A stretch of 64,000 nucleotides of DNA from Anaspis maculata. Taxonomy: Eukaryota > Arthropoda > Insecta > Coleoptera > Scraptiidae. The stretch spans positions 103,384,836 to 103,448,835 of the forward strand of contig OX421962.1 in the NCBI GenBank assembly GCA_949128115.1. Reading direction: 5' to 3'. The position numbers were made by a program, and so were the translations under genes. The notes beneath the pieces were generated by a model, which saw nothing but the letters and a program-made list of their open reading frames with translations, was not told the DNA's origin and made no database searches. Positions 53,489 to 64,000 of this stretch are shown here, piece after piece (position 1 is the stretch's first letter; each line of letters opens with the position of its first letter).

Positions 53489-54764
53489 CCCATTAGTGCA
53501 TAGTGTTCGTTTTATCGACCGTTCATATTATATTTTTTTGTGACAAGTTCTTGTTACAGTTTTAATATTTCTATTATAAAAACACATTATCTAAGTTGAG
53601 GTAAAACATCTTGACTTTTTTATACGATAGCAAAACGTATTTTAACATTGCAAAAAATGATATTAAATAGTGAAGAATCCCGAATTATAAAACTCGTCGC
53701 GGCGGGTAAGCGAACATATTTTTTTTACATACAGTTTTCAATAATTTCTATACGCAATTAGTAAATAATATAATTCAAGTATCCTACTACTGATTTCACA
53801 TACTAAAAATGTATTAGTTCATGTTTTTATGAGAAAAATTGTCTTTATTTTTCTTGTTCGTTTTATCGAACGTTATGCGCCACGTACCCTATGCGTATGA
53901 AATCATAATAAAATTTTGTATATTGTGGATTGACATTTTCTCATTTTTTTGACGAAGAAGTGATGTCGAATATCGAAACTTAATGTATGGTCACCAAAAA
54001 AATTTATTTGACAATAAATAGAAGTGAACTAGTCGTGGTATTTGGAGGACTCTTATTGTCTGGATATGACAATATCCAAATAAAAGAATGTTGGTACTGG
54101 TCCAACAAGAATGACATGACGTTCTAAGATATTATCAAAAAATATAAGTCTAAACAGATTTGAAGCTATTTTGAAACAAGCACACTTGAACGACAACAAC
54201 CAAATCAACATTCAAAATAAGTTGTACAAATTACAGCCTCTAATTGACAATCTCAGTGACAACTTGACACTAAATGGGGGCCCAGACAAAAACCTTAGTA
54301 TCGACGAAAGCATGGAACAGGTTATAAAAGAAGAGCCAATTAGGTTTGGTTCCAAAAATTATGGGATGGGAAAAAATCAAATAGACGAAAAATAACACCA
54401 GCACCAGTTCATGATGTGAGGTATGACCACATGAACCATCTGCCAGAATATTCTGAAAAAGACAAAAATTTGTATATGTTGTGGAAAAACTCTAAATTCA
54501 CGTTTCAAGTGTCAAAGGGTGTTGCATCCAGAATAATGTTTTATGCAGCACCATACAAGATAGATTTCAAATTCTGTATTTGTCAAAAAAAAAATTTGTT
54601 AACGAACCAGTGTGCATAACGTTCGTTATAACGAACATGCTGTATTTTTACCAAAAATTGCAGGAAAATTTTGTTTTTAACAAAATATATCTAAAAATAA
54701 TCTCTATTAACTAACTGGAAAAAAATTCGAAATATAGAATTCCATAACTTCATGCACTAATGGG
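53489..54764 (+). mobile_element. Internally deleted piggyBac-like element
   Basis: The ends CCCATTAGTGCAT are inverted at 53489-53501 and 54752-54764. ttat flanks both sides (53485-53488, 54765-54768). Inside is a piggyBac-type transposase remnant. Subterminal motifs based on gttcgt/acgaac recur near both ends (53505, 53860, 54615, 54630). piggyBac normally duplicates TTAA, and here both copies read TTAT. Confidence 0.8.
53995..54520 (+). pseudogene. piggyBac-like transposase remnant (DDE_Tnp_1_7)
   Basis: The frames read SELVVVFGGLLLSGYDN then IQIKECWYWSNKNDMTF. After a frameshift comes RFEAILKQAHLNDNN then KLYKLQPLIDNLSDNL and LSIDESMEQVIKEEP with RFGSKNYGM. After another break comes TPAPVHDVRYDHMNHLPEYS. 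SIDES includes the first catalytic Asp. The remaining catalytic Asp region is deleted, and the C-terminal Cys-rich finger is missing. It cannot encode an active transposase. Confidence 0.75.
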
Positions 54765-54799
54765 TTATTGTTCATCAAAAATCAGTTTTTTTTCCAATT

Positions 54800-57240
54800 T
54801 TGATTTGGCATTAGGCGTTAGCTCGTACTGCCACGTCATTGCGTTTCTCTTTGTGTGTTCTTGTGGTTTTTACAAATCAATTTTTGCCTGTTCAAGAAAT
54901 TCAAGTATTGCCGCTACTACTCGCTTGTTCTTCATTGCCCAAATCATTAGGTGGCATATGTTGCAGGGTAATTGTGCTCCTAGTTCTCACACTCTTTTGC
55001 AGAATCTGTCACTAATCCTGTCATGCATTTTACATCCGAAAAAACAGGTGGTTCAGGTCGGCCAGGCTTTCGCCGTCGCAAGTGCAAAGAGGTGATGGGA
55101 ATAGTCCAATCATATGCAAGTGCGCACCATGTCGTGCGTGTCCGTGCATCAGCCTGCTAATTTGTATGTAATGTCTCCTCTTCAGATCCCCCAAGATCCC
55201 CTAGAAAAGGACTTCCCGCCGATACCTTCGCACACAGCTTCCCGTAATGGTAATTTTCAATTTCCATCACCCTTTCCCAATGCTCTTGCCACCGATCCCG
55301 ATTTCTGTCCTTCAATTTCTCGAAATTGAGAGGATTCCATTCTGTATTCATTTAACATTCCTGCGCCTGTTGTGCCATGTCTTGCTGAGTCGTCGGCGAC
55401 TTCGTTGCCACGTATTCCCTTGTGGACCTTTATCCAAAGAAAGGCTACCATTTTAGATTGGTTCGTGATTTGATTGATTTTGTGGAATATAGAGCAGATC
55501 AGATGTTTTCGTGTACTTTTTTTGCCTTATCTTTAAGAGAAAGAAGAACAGATTGGGAGTCAGAGAGTATTAAATATTTGCTACCAGAATCCGCAAGCGC
55601 CCAGTTCAATGCGTCCGAAATGGCACACGCTTCTGCACTGTAACTACTGGCGTCCATCGATATTTGTTTTGCTATTTTTACCTCAGGGTTTCTAACGTAC
55701 AGACCATATCCTACACCCTGTGAATTTTTTGCCCCGTCAGTGAAGATTTTACAGTACCCCTGAAAGTTGTCATGGAATATTTTGTCCACCGCTGCTTGTT
55801 GAGAAGATGAGTTTTCCTCATAAATCGGGATAAGGACCGTTGTGGGGACAAACAGATTCTCGTAGTAGGGGAAAGAGAAAATGGAATTGTGTCCGTTTTT
55901 TTGAGCGATGTGTCGTATGTGTGAGTATCAATAAAGCCCGTACACAGAGAGGGGCTGTTTTTCTTTTCCCATTACAATATTGTCAGATCCTGCGTATTGA
56001 CGTTTGATATTTTATTTACAGTGACACTTTCTCTGTGATCTTAGTGTGATCTGAGTTTAAGCAATTGCTTGTCCGTTAGAAATTGCCTTCTCAAAAAAAG
56101 GGGTGGCTCTCCAGCCTCAACCCTCATGGCCTCGACAGGGGTGGACTTCAAGCAGCCCAGGCCTATTCGAATTGCTTTGTTTTGGATGACGTCTAGCTCC
56201 TGCAGGAGCGAGTTTGAAGCTGAACCGTACAGTGTGCACCCATCGTCAATTATCGACCTATTGAAAGCTCTGTAAAATCCAAGTGCAAGAATCGGGTCAG
56301 CACCCCATTTTCTGTTTGTCGTGAATTTTAAAACATTCAGTGCCCTTTCGCATCTAGCTTTATGCTCAGTTTATGATGAGCGATACCCGGCGGAGCGGAG
56401 CTGAGCTGAGCGATTTTTTTTTGTCTGGACCAATCCTGTCCATTCATGATGTCACTTCCCCGCATCGTAATTGGCCTAGGCAAAAAAATCGCTCCGCTCC
56501 GCTCAGCTCAGCTCAAATCGCGGCAAAAAATCGCTCATCATAAACTAAGCTTAACAGTGCTTGATTTGCTCGCTCCAAAAAAGTTTGCTGTCAAGAGTTA
56601 AACCTAGATATTTCACCGATTTGCTGATAGGGACTGTCACTCCGGTCAGTTTTATGTGGTGGTTCATGTGTTGGGTTTGATGCCTTGTGAAAAAAACAAC
56701 TGTGCATTTTTTACAGGCAAGTTCCATGCCCAGCGATTGAAAATATATAACCCTCGCAGACATACATGATGTATTTGAGCTGGTTTTGGCATGAGTTGAT
56801 AGGTTTTTCCTTGCAATAAATTACGAAATCATCAGCACACTGGAGGCATTGAATGTTATTTGGCCAAGCAGGGTGTAAGTCCTGAGTGTAAATGTTGAAA
56901 AGGGTTGGGCTCAGCCGTGATCCTTGAGATAGGCCTTGCGAGGCCAGCCTAGGCCCGTATAACTTGCCGTTAACCTTGACCCGAATCTCCCTATTCAGGA
57001 AGAGCTTGACGATGTTGTAGGCACATGTTTCGGGGATTCCTATCCATACCGTTTTCTCAGCAAGAATTTTTAGATTTACATTATCATACGCCGCTTTGAT
57101 GTCAAGAAAGAGAGCCCCAAGGTAGTTGTTTTCGGAAAAGGTGTTCTGTATGTCGCATACGAGATTAGTTAAACATTCTGTTGTTCCCCTTCCTTGTCTA
57201 AAACCGAGAAGTGAACCGCTGGGGACCTCTTTTGTACAAG
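54800..57240 (-). mobile_element. Decayed non-LTR retrotransposon with RNase H (LOA/R1-like)
   Basis: Minus strand. RT blocks at 57210-56711: LLGFRQGRGTTECLTNLVCD, GALFLDIKAAYDNVN, SQGLSQGSRLSPTLFNIYTQ and CADDFVIYC (Y of YADD changed to C). Then SVKYLGLTLDSKLFW and KWGADPILALGFYRA in the thumb. RNase H at 55760-55260: IFTDGAKNSQGVGYGLY, SYSAEACAISDALNWALA, LSDSQSVLLSL and FLWIKVHKGIRGNEVADDSA. 55070-54990 keeps a CDGESLADLNHLFF remnant. Stops, frameshifts and a MITE (56367-56547) interrupt it. The 5' end is cut near 57225, where a GC-rich repeat begins. No TSD or tail was recognised. Confidence 0.78.
56367..56547. mobile_element. 181-bp MITE inside the non-LTR element
   Basis: The ends agtttatgatgagcga and tcgctcatcataaact mirror each other, and gcggagcggagctgagctga mirrors tcagctcagctcaaatcgc-like sequence inside. 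RT thumb coding (KARCERALN after it, KLFWSEQIKHC before it) flanks it on both sides, which confirms an insertion. The TSD is not clear. Confidence 0.82.
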
Positions 57241-57345
57241 TCACGGGACCTCAGGAGGAACTCCCTCCGGGGAACTCTGGAGGACCTCCGGGGACCTCCG
57301 GGGAACTCTCGAGGGCCTCCGGGGACCTCTTCCGACAGTCGTTAT
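57240..57345. repeat. GC-rich tandem repeat (ggggacctcc / ggggaactct)
   Basis: About eight imperfect copies of a 10-11-base unit, ggggacctcc or ggaactctgga. It is far more GC-rich than its surroundings and lies at the truncated 5' edge of the non-LTR element. Confidence 0.7.
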
Positions 57346-57756
57346 AGTAGCGGATGCGCGCTCCGCTAAAATTCCGGTCACTGCAACATACATTAGCTGC
57401 GTTATTAGTTGTGTCTCTCTCTCTCATGCAATTATCGCTCTTCCTCTCTAACTGAGGTGAGATTATCTGAGATTTCGTGTAAAAGGAATAAAGCTAATAA
57501 CATCACGTCATGCATCATCATCACGTCGCGTATGCTAAACTTGATTTCAAGCCCAGGTGCTGGTTAGGTGTTGGCGGTGTTGGGTGCTGGTCACCATAAA
57601 ATCAAGCATCTTTGCGACAAAGAGTTGCCACGAGTATTGTAGGTATTTCAACAATGGCCAAACTGAACAGGGTGGCTTATCAAGTTTTTCCGGTTTTTTA
57701 CAAGGGATATGTCGAGGGATATAAACCTACTATGATCTAGATAAACCCATTTGTTG
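57346..57756. other. No recognisable feature
   Basis: A short tctctctctctc run at 57411-57424 is the only pattern seen. Confidence 0.4.
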
Positions 57757-57890
57757 TAAGTACCTAAACTACGCAACGAAACTATTGTCATACTCCAAAT
57801 TTCACCCTTTTTCAAAACAAGGAAACTCCCGACTGGTTCAAACATTTTCAATTCTGTTCGAAGCATTGAGAGCTTGATTCTCTAGGTATA
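57757..57890 (-). repeat. Dispersed repeat, copy 2 (partner 411-541)
   Basis: Reverse-complement match to 411-541, including tacctagagaatcaagctct and gttttgaaaaagggtgaaat. See copy 1. Confidence 0.65.
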
Positions 57891-58105
57891 GAATCGTATC
57901 AATTCGAAGATTGCTGGATGTCAACTTGAGTTTCTACAGGGTGGTAAACAAACTAGTGCAACATTTATAAAGTTTGACATACTCCTATTTGAAATTTCAA
58001 CATCAATGGCATGTAGCTGAAGTTTATATCTCGAAACGGTTTTTGATTAATCTCTATCTCTTTGATTTACAGAGTGATATCGAAAAAAACGACTTTTTGG
58101 ACTTC

Positions 58106-58852
58106 TGGTGATAACATTTTCCCTTCTTTAACAATTTTCTAAATCCTGGGCCCGTATTGAAGCATGAACTTCAGGTAAGAAAACTCAATGAACATAATCG
58201 ATTCAAGACCAACATTCAAAATATAGGGTGGCATCAAAAGTGACATATGAATATATCTGTCCAGGAATACGACCGGGTGGAGAATAAAATAGAAATCAAC
58301 ATTGTTTTCAGATGGGGCATTCATTCTGAACACTCATTGATGTTTCATGATTGATTGTGGCAAAAACTTTGGATGTTAGGGTCCAAATTGCAGCCGCATA
58401 TATTCCAAGGAGAAGCAGCGTTATAACCCACCTGCAAATGCCGTAATTAGTGTTACGAAAAACAGAGCGAAAAAAACTGTCTGTTTCTGATTGTTTCGAA
58501 TTTTGTATCGTTGGTTACGGACATTTTCAGACCAGCGGAAAAGCTGATTCTCTCTCAGAAACACTCAATTCTAATTTGGTCCCTCCATCGATCATTCTGG
58601 TGACAATCAATCATGGAACATCAAGGAGTGTTCAGAATGAATGCCTCATCCGAAAACAATGTTGATTTTTGTTCAACTCCCCACTCGGTCGGATTCCTGG
58701 ACAGATAAATTCATATGTCACTTTTGATGCCACCCTATATTTTGAATGTTGGTCTTGAGTCGATTATGTTTATTGGGTTTTCTTACCTAAGGCTTCGGCT
58801 TCAATATGAGCCCTGGATTCAGAAAATTGGTAAAGAAGGGAAAATGTTATAA
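58106..58852. mobile_element. About 750-bp inverted-repeat element
   Basis: Arms of about 250 bp (58106-58360 and 58600-58852) mirror each other: ataacattttcccttcttta against taaagaagggaaaatgttat, and catatgtcacttttgatgcc inverted in the left arm. The spacer of about 240 bases is unrelated. No TSD was determined. Mirror frames of up to 64 codons are not genes. Confidence 0.8.
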
Positions 58853-59378
58853 GATGAGATAAAATAAGATTTATTAATTTCCAACGGACAAAACGAAACG
58901 CCCAAAACAAGAAAGTACAGAGGATTGGTAATCACAACCACTACTTATAAATAATTAAACACAGAGCTATACAGTACAATACATCACGGGATAATCTTAT
59001 AACAAATTTAACATATCTGTACCTCAGAGCCAAAGTATGGCAAGTCCAAAATTTCGCAAAATGAGTTAATTATGTCAAGTTCAGTGAGTATATGTCTAGA
59101 ATCAATTGCCATCACTTTGAATTCATAGACTTTATTCTCAAAAAAAAAAACTTGATCATGAACTCGATCAAGTCCTTGATCGTAAAGAAGTGAGACAAAG
59201 TCAAGTCCCGATAGCATAGTCTGCCTCTATTGATCACTATACCGATCTATATGGCAAGTCCACACTCCACCGTGAGTTATAGCTATTGTGCATGCGCTTG
59301 CAGTCGTTGGTGTTCACTGATTGTTGGTAACAGTGTAGTATGTAAAGTGATAATAATTGTGACTTGACTGACTAAACA
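58853..59378. other. Unassigned; weak hint of a minus-strand 3' end
   Basis: On the minus strand a 69-codon frame (59217-59008, MLSGLDFVSLLYDQGLDRV) is followed downstream by an AATAAA (ttggaaattaataaatctta near 58870). The frame matches no family I know, and no upstream exon was identified. Confidence 0.25.
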
Positions 59379-59552
59379 ATGTCAGACAGAACCAGAAGAA
59401 TACTCAATTTAGTCAGTTCTGCAAATACTGACACCCGAAGCATTGATTTCCGGGTTTTTCAAGTTTTTCCAGAAACAACTAATGGAAATGGGGAGTACAG
59501 ATTTGCCTTGTTGGCACGCGAGATTAAGTCACTTTTGATGAATGGATGTTGA
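59379..59552 (+). CDS. Short open frame, possible first exon of an unknown gene
   Basis: 57 codons: MSDRTRRILNLVSSANTDTR, then SIDFRVFQVFPETTNGNGEY and RFALLAREIKSLLMNGC. The composition looks protein-like, but no domain is recognised. A donor-like site is not obvious, and no downstream exon was found. It may be a TE remnant. Confidence 0.25.
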   Translation: MSDRTRRILNLVSSANTDTRSIDFRVFQVFPETTNGNGEYRFALLAREIKSLLMNGC

Positions 59553-61764
59553 CAATGAGCAAGATTGTTCGTACAATAATCCAGGACAATTTCACTCTCA
59601 ACACAACCCGAATATTTGGTGTGGAGCCAAGCAGAGGGCACTTTTTCAAGTGGTTGCCCCTGTCTGTTTTTTGTGCGTTAAATTTCGTCAGAATTTCATC
59701 AGAATTTTAGATATGGAACATGTTCTATTTGCAAATTTAAGCCCCTGAACATGGTGAGGATGTAAAACTTCCGTGTCCAAGTGAAGTAAAGCCCCCCGTA
59801 TAACCACACGATAAAGATTTTTTGTACTGTATTAAACCTATATCGATACTGTACAGATCACTCGATACCGGTCAGTCCTTTACCGGTGCTTTGCTCCAAT
59901 CTTTGTCTAGGATGTACCTACTAATATTTACAGGGCCGATACAGCACCTATATACCTACAACCAACTGTAACTGTATAGATTTATCTTTACCGGGTCTTT
60001 CGAGCACCGGTACCTACATGTGTCAACAACGCTGTTCGCCAACGGGTGCTTTCCACCTAGCTCCAAGTTTGGTACACCTTCCATTTGCGCACGTGCGGGT
60101 TCCAAACGGTGCTTTCCATCTATAGTCTGTACACCGATAGAACGGACTTTTTTGAATTTCAGTGATGTAACCTATAGCCATACCTCCTATAGCAAACAAA
60201 AGCACCAAAGACTGTAACAACATAGGCGCGTTTGGAACTAATATTAGTTTTGTTCGGTTGGTAGTCTTACCCGGGCAAATTATTCCTACGCCAAGCCAAT
60301 GGCATTACATTCAGCGAGTTTGACACTTACGTACGATTTCTAACCTCCATTTCTCTATGATGTTTGTTATTTTTAGTCGGCTCGGCTGTTGTGAGTGGTG
60401 TGTAATAAAATCAGCTTCATTAAAAAAAAAAATTCTCATTCATTAAAATTGGTATTAAACTGGTGTCATTTAAAATTACCATAGCACTTAGCTGTGATTA
60501 GCGGAAATAAGCACCTCTTTCTAACTGGAATTTTGAATTTCGCGGGTAACGCTCGGGACTACTTTTCAAGCGGAGGAATCTGGTGGTCCTTTCTATCAGT
60601 GTATAGAGTATACGTGTTCTTACCTGGTTTTGTGCCGTCCGGTGGATCACCTAAAATTTTGTGCCGTCGGAAGGCACACCGGAAACGGATGCGACAAATG
60701 ACGTACCGTCAGCTGTAATCCAGCACTCCGTTGTCATATGTCTCTTTCTGTGTCGTTTCATCCATGCATCCGTGTTTTATTTTATTTCTCTGCAGGGATA
60801 ACGTACGATCGATTAAGATTTGCGCTGCCATTTATTTATTTCTGAATGCCATATTCATCTTTCGCCTCCAGACCAGAGATGTCGCGTCGGTCAACGATGC
60901 CGGTGCTTTCCATCTAAATAGGTGTACCCAATCGTGGAACATGTTCCGTCTGGTGGTATTTGTACCATCTAGGTGGAAAGCACCCATTGCCACCCTGCTT
61001 TCGGGGTTCCGGTTCCGGCAACCATCTTCAGCTTGCATGTTTCCGTCTTCTCAGTTTTATAGCGTCGCACATAGGGGTATTCAAGCCAAATAGCTGGACA
61101 AAAGTCAATTTTGAAAAGTTGCCCTAGCTAAGCGAATTTCCCCGTTTAATAAAGTTGAATAGTGGATGGTACATGTGATGTGGTTTTGAACTTGATCACA
61201 TAACCCGTCTTGTCGTATTTCTGATCAGAAGTTGTCACTTGTTGAGAGAGAATGCGTCGCTGTAGAAAACTATCAAACAGACCTCAACTTTAGAAAAAGA
61301 TTTCACGTTCCATAGACAAAGTAGAAAGTTTTTGATAATGGATCTATCAGTACCAGGTGTGTACTTCAGTTTAACGCAATGGATAATATTTTCATGTTTT
61401 TACTGTAAGCAGTTTCGCCACTTTCTTGTGTCAAGAATTTTGGGAAAATTTTTCGCGAATTCCAGTTTTTCAAAATTGATTTAGTTACAAGTTCTGCTGA
61501 GTTCTGTGAAATGTTCCATACCATTGGAAATAACAGACATTTCTGTGCTAGATAATAACAAAAAATCTTGCCCCTATCTGCCCTTCTTGATTTTATTTAT
61601 TTTTTCTTCTAGAATCAGAAAATACAAAAATTAATGAAAATTTCAACTTTGCCACTGAATATATTCAACCTGCAAGTACTGAAAGTGGTATCAAACTGGT
61701 ATCAAACAGTGCGATATCTTTGTCAAGCTTTTTAAATGCGAAAAAAAAGACAAAAAAAAGTGAC
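59553..61764. repeat. Region with recurring ggtgctttcca motifs
   Basis: ggtgctttcca or its relatives occur at 60046, 60109 and 60903, and in inverse orientation (ggtggaaagcaccc) at 60970. The last two form a 90-bp hairpin (60900-60985). Related ccggtgctttgc occurs near 59884. These look like ends of small degenerate elements. No gene is supported in this stretch. Confidence 0.45.
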
Positions 61765-61840
61765 TTGGCGGAGATTCGAACCTCGGACGTTTGGATCCAA
61801 ATACTTTTGTCCAGACCATTCGACCATTTACCCCTATGTG
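61765..61840 (-). other. tRNA-like sequence (A- and B-box match), probably a pseudogene or SINE head
   Basis: On the minus strand tggtcgaatggtct resembles a polymerase III A box, and ggttcgaatctccgcc, about 40 bases downstream, resembles a B box and T loop. The would-be acceptor and T stems do not pair, so this is not a functional tRNA. The spacing would suit a tRNA-derived SINE head. Confidence 0.4.
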
Positions 61841-61897
61841 CGTCGGCAGCTTAGTGCTTTTATAACGGTCTATAACGCTGAGAAAAATCAGAGAAAA

Positions 61898-63371
61898 ATG
61901 GAAGATTCTGAACAGATCCTTAAATATAAGGTGTACACTTTTGTGGGGTCCGGAGAAATTGCTGTTCTGCCGACCTGCTGGGTGAAAGATGAGCAGGTGA
62001 GAAAATATAGGTTATGTTGATCTGGTAGTTGGTAGTGTAATTAATTATTTTTATTTGTATATTTTTTTATATTAAATATTGCTATACCTCATTGTTTCAG
62101 GTCAAGTACGACTCAAAAAAAGCCAACGAATATATTAAATCTAAGAAACAGCCTTATAAGAAGTGGAAAACTTATAACGTAAAACCTGTCTGTGATAAAC
62201 TATTTGGTAAGTTTTAAAAATTAGTTTTCTATTTTCATATTCCTAATTGCTGGAGCTTCTTTCTTCGGTTGCTGCGAAGCACCGTGGTATTACTTAATTA
62301 AAAAAATTTATCTGCAGATAACTATGAAACTGCTTTTAAAGCGGAGAAGATTCTTGCTGACAAAAGTGAGCTGGAGTCAACTGATATGGAAATGATACAG
62401 GATGATAACAATGGTATATTATCCAGGAAAAGGAAAAGAAAAGTTGTGGTATCGAAAGATTTTATGTACGAAAACCAAAAGTCAAGCGGTCCAACTTCTG
62501 CCGGTGACAATGACAGCTCCAGCGACTGCAGTAGTGGTCAAGAAATACAAGATCCGCCTGAAAACAATACTGTGCCACCAGCTGGTTCTGATGCAGAAGG
62601 GAATGATGATTTCATTGCAGACAAAGATCAAGCTGGCATTAATCTTCAACATCAGAATCCAGAGGAAAATCTGGACGAGAATTATGACACTTTGGCAACA
62701 AGCAATGATATTGCTAGTTTAAAAATGGCTGTTGAGCTACACAACCAAAAACTGGATGAACTAATCAATTTAATCAAAACCAAAAGCCGTGGTCACACTC
62801 ATCACGGAAAAGAAAATGATGACGGACTCAGTTTTGAAGTGCCGGGAGTACTGCAATTACCACTAAGGAGTGTTGAAGAAATCACAGCTTTGGAGAATGA
62901 ACTAAAACAAGAAGAGATTTGTATCAAATTTGTAAGTTCATTATTTTCTTGTAAATAATAATTACTTATGTAGTTGATTTATTTGTAGACAAGTTTTCTT
63001 AATCGTGGTGGTGGAAAAACATTAAGAGCTACTGTGAAAAGAATTGTACAAAAACTGTACAGTCTCGAGCTCCAACAGCGAATAAATTATACAGGAAGGG
63101 AAAAAAAATTCAAAATTGGTGGTCTTCGTCAGACTAGAATTATTTTAAGTATGCATAGTTACACTTATATAATATATATTATATTGCAACAATTATATTT
63201 ACAATAATTTATTTAAATAATACAGGAAATAACAAATAACGTTTCTTTACAGAAATTATGCAAAGGAATAGTGGGGAAACAGAAGCTAAAGCAATAGATG
63301 AGCTTATGTATCATCTTCAACACGTATCGGACCGCCTACGATCTGCCAAAAAAGCGGGTAATGCACAATAG
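61898..63371 (+). CDS. DUF4806 domain-containing protein, five exons
   Basis: Exons 61898-61996, 62101-62206, 62318-62931, 62989-63148 and 63253-63371 join in frame at GT/AG borders (1098 bases, 365 residues plus stop). The N-terminus (YTFVGSGEIAVLPTCWVKDE, then KPYKKWKTYNV-type sequence in exon 2) and the C-terminus (LPLRSVEEITALENELKQEE; FLNRGGGKTLRATVKRIVQK; GLRQTRIIL) match the layout of DUF4806 proteins, which are common, often multi-copy and of unknown function in insects. The middle is acidic and low-complexity, with a basic RKRKRK patch near residue 97 that could be a nuclear signal. Upstream the frame is open back to 61736, but that part overlaps the tRNA-like sequence, so I start at 61898. 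Some family copies are spread by TEs; five clean introns favour a host gene. Confidence 0.75.
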
Positions 63372-64000
63372 AATAAGATTTGCCCCCGCTCTATTTCTTG
63401 CAATTGTTTTTTTATACTCATGTACCTACCAAGAGTCATTCCATGCCAAAACGATCACTTTCTGCACTCATGGTGACCGATTTCCATAAATTTTGGATAT
63501 GTTGTAGAGACATGAAAATAAGTCGACCCGTATTCGCCGGTTTTTTTTTATGATTTTTTTTTTCGGAATTACAATTTTTTCAAATTTTCCACTTTTGCCT
63601 TGCATCCTACTCTGAGAAAAATCATAGCTCTTTAGTCCAATGTCCGATCTTGTATATTTTTAATTTGATCCAACCACAAAAGATAAGGAATTTTGGACAT
63701 TGCACTCTTTTTTTGACAGATGTTGAAGAAAAGTATGGAAAGTCACTTTTTCGAGAAGAAAACGGTATACTGAAAAATGGTACATCTTCGATTTTCCCAA
63801 TTTTTTGATATATTGTTCTATGAACTTTTCTGAATCGAAAAGTAATAGTCGCCAGAATGGACATCGCCCAAAAACCCACGAAATGAATTTTTTAAGCGAG
63901 CCGCGCAAGCTGATTCGGCGCTCAGGAGTCCAGTAAAATAAAGCGATTTTTATGCTGAAGTTGGAACTAACTGAGGGCTCGATGAAAAAAATATGGCAAT
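63372..64000. other. Downstream of the DUF4806 gene, nothing supported
   Basis: AT-rich, with two overlapping minus-strand frames (63622-63908) of 82 and 85 codons that have no recognisable motifs. No AATAAA was seen in the first 100 bases after the stop. Confidence 0.4.

Noticed and set aside
61765..61840. A functional tRNA gene on the minus strand
   Set aside because: A- and B-box-like motifs are present, but the acceptor and T stems do not pair. Kept only as a tRNA-like sequence.
1..64000. CRISPR array, phage or bacterial operon
   Set aside because: No spaced identical repeats, no ribosome-binding sites and no bacterial gene organisation. Introns and insect TE families show a eukaryotic genome.

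Overview
This is a piece of an insect nuclear genome. It is AT-rich, intron-containing and very dense in transposable elements (TEs). The taxonomic call rests on two complete, spliced odorant-receptor genes of the 7tm_6 family. Their C-terminal motifs look beetle-like to me, but I cannot exclude another holometabolous order. No bacterial features, rRNA or credible functional tRNA were found. There are three host-gene candidates: OR1 (minus, 16225 to 12540, 6 exons, 398 aa), OR2 (minus, 47155 to 38131, 6 exons, 384 aa) and a DUF4806-type gene (plus, 61898 to 63371, 5 exons, 365 aa). OR1 and OR2 have the same last four exon lengths and the same intron phases, so they are paralogues from a local duplication. 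All exon models are my own and read through in frame.

Layout. 1-2740: mostly featureless, with a decayed non-LTR reverse transcriptase (RT) relic. 2741-10140: a P-element transposase relic, then an old gypsy relic split by a hAT MITE (8-bp target-site duplication, TSD) and by a CsRn1-type gypsy element (4-bp TSD, 146-bp LTRs, tRNA-Trp primer site) that is itself split by a jockey-like insertion. 10637-12161: hairpin element 1. 12231-12470: two small MITEs. 12540-16225: OR1. 16881-29198: a large nested inverted-repeat complex holding a hAT element (8-bp TSD), a minisatellite MITE and an almost intact I-like non-LTR retrotransposon (12-bp TSD), which is itself interrupted by hairpin element 2. 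29199-38130: intergenic sequence with a three-copy 131-bp MITE family, a 741-bp inverted-repeat element and scattered relics. 38131-47155: OR2, whose third intron (7.3 kb) is packed with TEs, including a 5'-truncated gypsy element with its 3' LTR. 48080-53456: a 300-bp hairpin, hairpin elements 3 and 4, and fragments of a Cys-rich gene family. 53489-54764: an internally deleted piggyBac-like element. 54800-57240: a second, decayed RNase H-bearing non-LTR element. 57240-61800: repeats. 61898-63371: the DUF4806-type gene.

The most interesting signal is a family of four long-arm hairpin elements (1.5 to 3.1 kb). All start TAGTCC or TAGGCC and all are bounded by 3-bp direct repeats (TAA, TGG, TTA, TGC). 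One insertion is independently validated because removing it plus one TSD copy puts the interrupted retrotransposon ORF back in frame. The largest member carries remnants of an unnamed Cys-rich protein gene.
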